Notes under the pieces: model-generated
What the model was told of the DNA's origin: nothing
What the model saw: only the letters and a program-made list of their open reading frames with translations
Databases searched by the model: none
NCBI GenBank assembly: GCA_012735335.1
Contig: JAAYHO010000431.1
Span: forward strand, 1-7,282
Length of the DNA: 7,282 bases
Reading direction: 5' to 3'
Source: Gammaproteobacteria bacterium
GTDB taxonomy: Bacteria; Pseudomonadota; Gammaproteobacteria; Pseudomonadales; Pseudomonadaceae
Part shown: positions 5,681-7,282 of the stretch, piece by piece
Layout of the letters: each line of letters begins with the position of its first letter
Position numbering within the stretch: position 1 is the stretch's first letter
Made by a program: the position numbers and the translations under genes

Positions 5681-5686
5681 TAGACC

Positions 5687-7282
5687 ATGCCATTTTCATT
5701 GCCTGCCACTTTGCCCAGCGCCCTGCGTATTCTGGTGGACCACCACCTGGCGCAGTGGTTCGCGGCGGTGCGTGAGGCCGGTCTGGAGGCCAGGCTGGTG
5801 CAGCTGGACGACACCTTCATGGCCGAGTTGCGTCGGGTGCTGGCGGCCAGCGATTTTGTCGCCGAGCAATTGCGCCGTGATCCGGGCATGGCCTGGCGGC
5901 TGATGCAGGATGGTCGGCTGTGGCGTTCTCTCAATAACGGTGAGCTCGCCGAGATGCTGGCCGATTCGATTGCCGAGGCGCAGGCCCAGGCCGACACCGA
6001 GGAGCAACTGGCCCAGACCCTGCGGCGCTTTCGCCAGCAACAGCAGGTGCGCATCATCTGGCGTGACGTCACCCGCCAGGCGCCGACCATGGAGACCACC
6101 CGGGATCTGTCGGATATGGCCGATGCCTGCCTGCAGCAGGCCTATCAGTGGGTGTATCAGCAGTTGGTCGAGGGTTTCGGTGTACCTTACAGCGATGCGG
6201 ATGAGCAACAACACCTGGTGGTGGTGGGCATGGGCAAGCTGGGTGCCCAGGAACTGAACCTGTCCTCGGATATCGATCTGATCTTTGCCTTCCCGGCCCA
6301 GGGCGAGACCCGGGGCGGGCGGCGCAGCCTGTCCAATCAGGAATTCTTTACCCGGGTCGGCCAGCGCCTGATCAGGTTGCTCGACGAAGTTACCGTTGAT
6401 GGCTTCGTGTTCCGGGTGGACATGCGCCTGCGCCCCTACGGTGACAGCGGCGCACTGGTGTTCAGCTTCAATGCGCTGGAGCAGTACTACCAGAGTCAGG
6501 GCCGGGACTGGGAACGCTATGCGATGATCAAGGCCCGGGTAGTGGCCGGGGATCAGCTGGCAGGGGCGGAGCTGATGGAGCGCCTGCGACCCTTTGTTTA
6601 CCGCCGTTATATCGACTTTGCCGCGATCGAGGCGCTGCGCAACCTCAAGCAACTGATCCAGCGTGAAGTACAGCGCAAGGGCCTGCAGGATAACGTCAAG
6701 CTGGGCTCGGGCGGTATTCGCGAAGTGGAGTTCATCGGCCAGGCGTTTCAGCTGATCCACGGCGGGCGGGATCGCAGCCTGCAGCAGCGACCGATTCTGG
6801 CAGTGCTGGATATGCTGGCGACCAATGTCTACCTGCCGGACGAAGCGGTGGATGAACTCAAGGGTGCCTATCTGTTTCTGCGCGATACCGAGCATGCGCT
6901 GCAGGCCATCGACGACCGCCAGACCCAGATGCTGCCCACCGACAGTCTGAACCAGGCCCGGGTCGCGCTGATCATGGGCTTTGACAGCTGGGAGGCGTTC
7001 CGTCGCCAGCTGGAGTTGCAGCGCAGCCGGGTAGCGCGGCATTTTGCCGGGGTGATTGCCGACCCGGACGAGGATGAGGCCGAGAGCCAGGCGCCCTACG
7101 CCCAATGGATTACCCTGCTGACCGGCTTCCCCGAGCCCGAACAGGCGCAGGAGCAGTTGGCCGAAGGCGGCTTCCGGGATGCCGAGCGGGCCTGGGCATT
7201 ATTGCAGGAGCTGATGCGCTCGACCCAGGTTCGGGCGATGCAGCGTATGGGGCGCGAACGGCTGGATGTATTCATGCCGCGC
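5687..7282 (+). CDS. glnE: Bifunctional glutamine synthetase adenylyltransferase/adenylyl-removing enzyme (partial)
   Basis: This frame is open from the ATG at 5687 to the window edge: 532 codons of a protein usually about 950-1000 aa, so the 3' half is outside. The part seen is the N-terminal adenylyl-removing half, which strips AMP from glutamine synthetase when nitrogen is short, under control of PII and glutamine. The nucleotidyltransferase core is clear: GMGKLGAQELNLSSDIDLIF at 181-200, with D195 and D197 as metal ligands, then FRVDMRLRPYGDSG at 242-255 with a further acidic residue (D245). KLGSGGIREVEF (338-349) and the helical FLRDTEHALQAIDDRQTQMLP segment (397-417) are also family hallmarks. 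The adenylyl-adding C-terminal domain should follow beyond 7282. It is divergent from aceE, the order I recall from P. aeruginosa. No frameshift or missing catalytic residue is seen in this part. Confidence 0.96.
   Translation, partial: MPFSLPATLPSALRILVDHHLAQWFAAVREAGLEARLVQLDDTFMAELRRVLAASDFVAEQLRRDPGMAWRLMQDGRLWRSLNNGELAEMLADSIAEAQAQADTEEQLAQTLRRFRQQQQVRIIWRDVTRQAPTMETTRDLSDMADACLQQAYQWVYQQLVEGFGVPYSDADEQQHLVVVGMGKLGAQELNLSSDIDLIFAFPAQGETRGGRRSLSNQEFFTRVGQRLIRLLDEVTVDGFVFRVDMRLRPYGDSGALVFSFNALEQYYQSQGRDWERYAMIKARVVAGDQLAGAELMERLRPFVYRRYIDFAAIEALRNLKQLIQREVQRKGLQDNVKLGSGGIREVEFIGQAFQLIHGGRDRSLQQRPILAVLDMLATNVYLPDEAVDELKGAYLFLRDTEHALQAIDDRQTQMLPTDSLNQARVALIMGFDSWEAFRRQLELQRSRVARHFAGVIADPDEDEAESQAPYAQWITLLTGFPEPEQAQEQLAEGGFRDAERAWALLQELMRSTQVRAMQRMGRERLDVFMPR

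Noticed and set aside
5696..7105. 469-codon open frame on the minus strand
   Set aside because: It lies opposite glnE, whose catalytic motifs are clear in the other direction; the minus-strand product has no recognisable domain.

Overview
The window looks like chromosomal DNA from a Pseudomonas-type gammaproteobacterium (Pseudomonadaceae). The main reason is the block glnE (rightward) divergent from aceE-aceF (leftward), which is the arrangement I recall from Pseudomonas aeruginosa. The two-lipoyl-domain AceF with a His/Asn catalytic pair is the Pseudomonas/Azotobacter type. The GC-rich coding style and the small GTAG-headed REP palindromes with a matching RAYT transposase fit the same group. 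The species cannot be fixed from the sequence alone.

Layout. Positions 1-1128 are an accessory, repeat-rich segment. An intact REP-associated tyrosine transposase (RAYT, 233-850, +) is bracketed by copies of a 55-bp element made of two hairpins. One and a part copies lie upstream (1-32, 69-123). Three full copies and one half copy lie downstream (844-1101), and part of this downstream group is a 77-bp tandem array. The TAG stop of the transposase is the TAG of the GTAG head of the first downstream REP. Positions 1129-5438 hold the pyruvate dehydrogenase operon on the minus strand: aceE (E1p, 883 aa) then aceF (E2p, 548 aa). They are 11 bp apart, and the aceE stop codon lies inside the aceF ribosome binding site. 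Positions 5439-5686 are a divergent regulatory region. It carries two perfect copies of the inverted repeat TGTAGT-N3-ACTACA, spaced 51 bp centre to centre, which flank a plausible aceE promoter. An aceE leader follows, with a long-looped inverted repeat and a U-run. From 5687 to the right edge runs the first 532 codons of glnE, the glutamine synthetase adenylyltransferase/adenylyl-removing enzyme, cut by the window end.

How it fits together. AceE and AceF are the E1 and E2 parts of the complex that turns pyruvate into acetyl-CoA. The paired operator-like sites have the TNGT-N3-ACNA core typical of FadR-subfamily GntR regulators, the family of PdhR, so control by a pyruvate- or organic-acid-sensing repressor is a reasonable inference. 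GlnE sets glutamine synthetase activity in response to nitrogen status and shares the same intergenic control region. The RAYT/REP segment lies downstream of aceF in convergent orientation. It looks like a self-contained domesticated-transposase/repeat unit, with codon use unlike the core genes.

No wholly new system is evident. The most interesting points are the REP/RAYT junction and tandem array, the hairpin over the transposase start codon, and the paired operators with the aceE leader structure.
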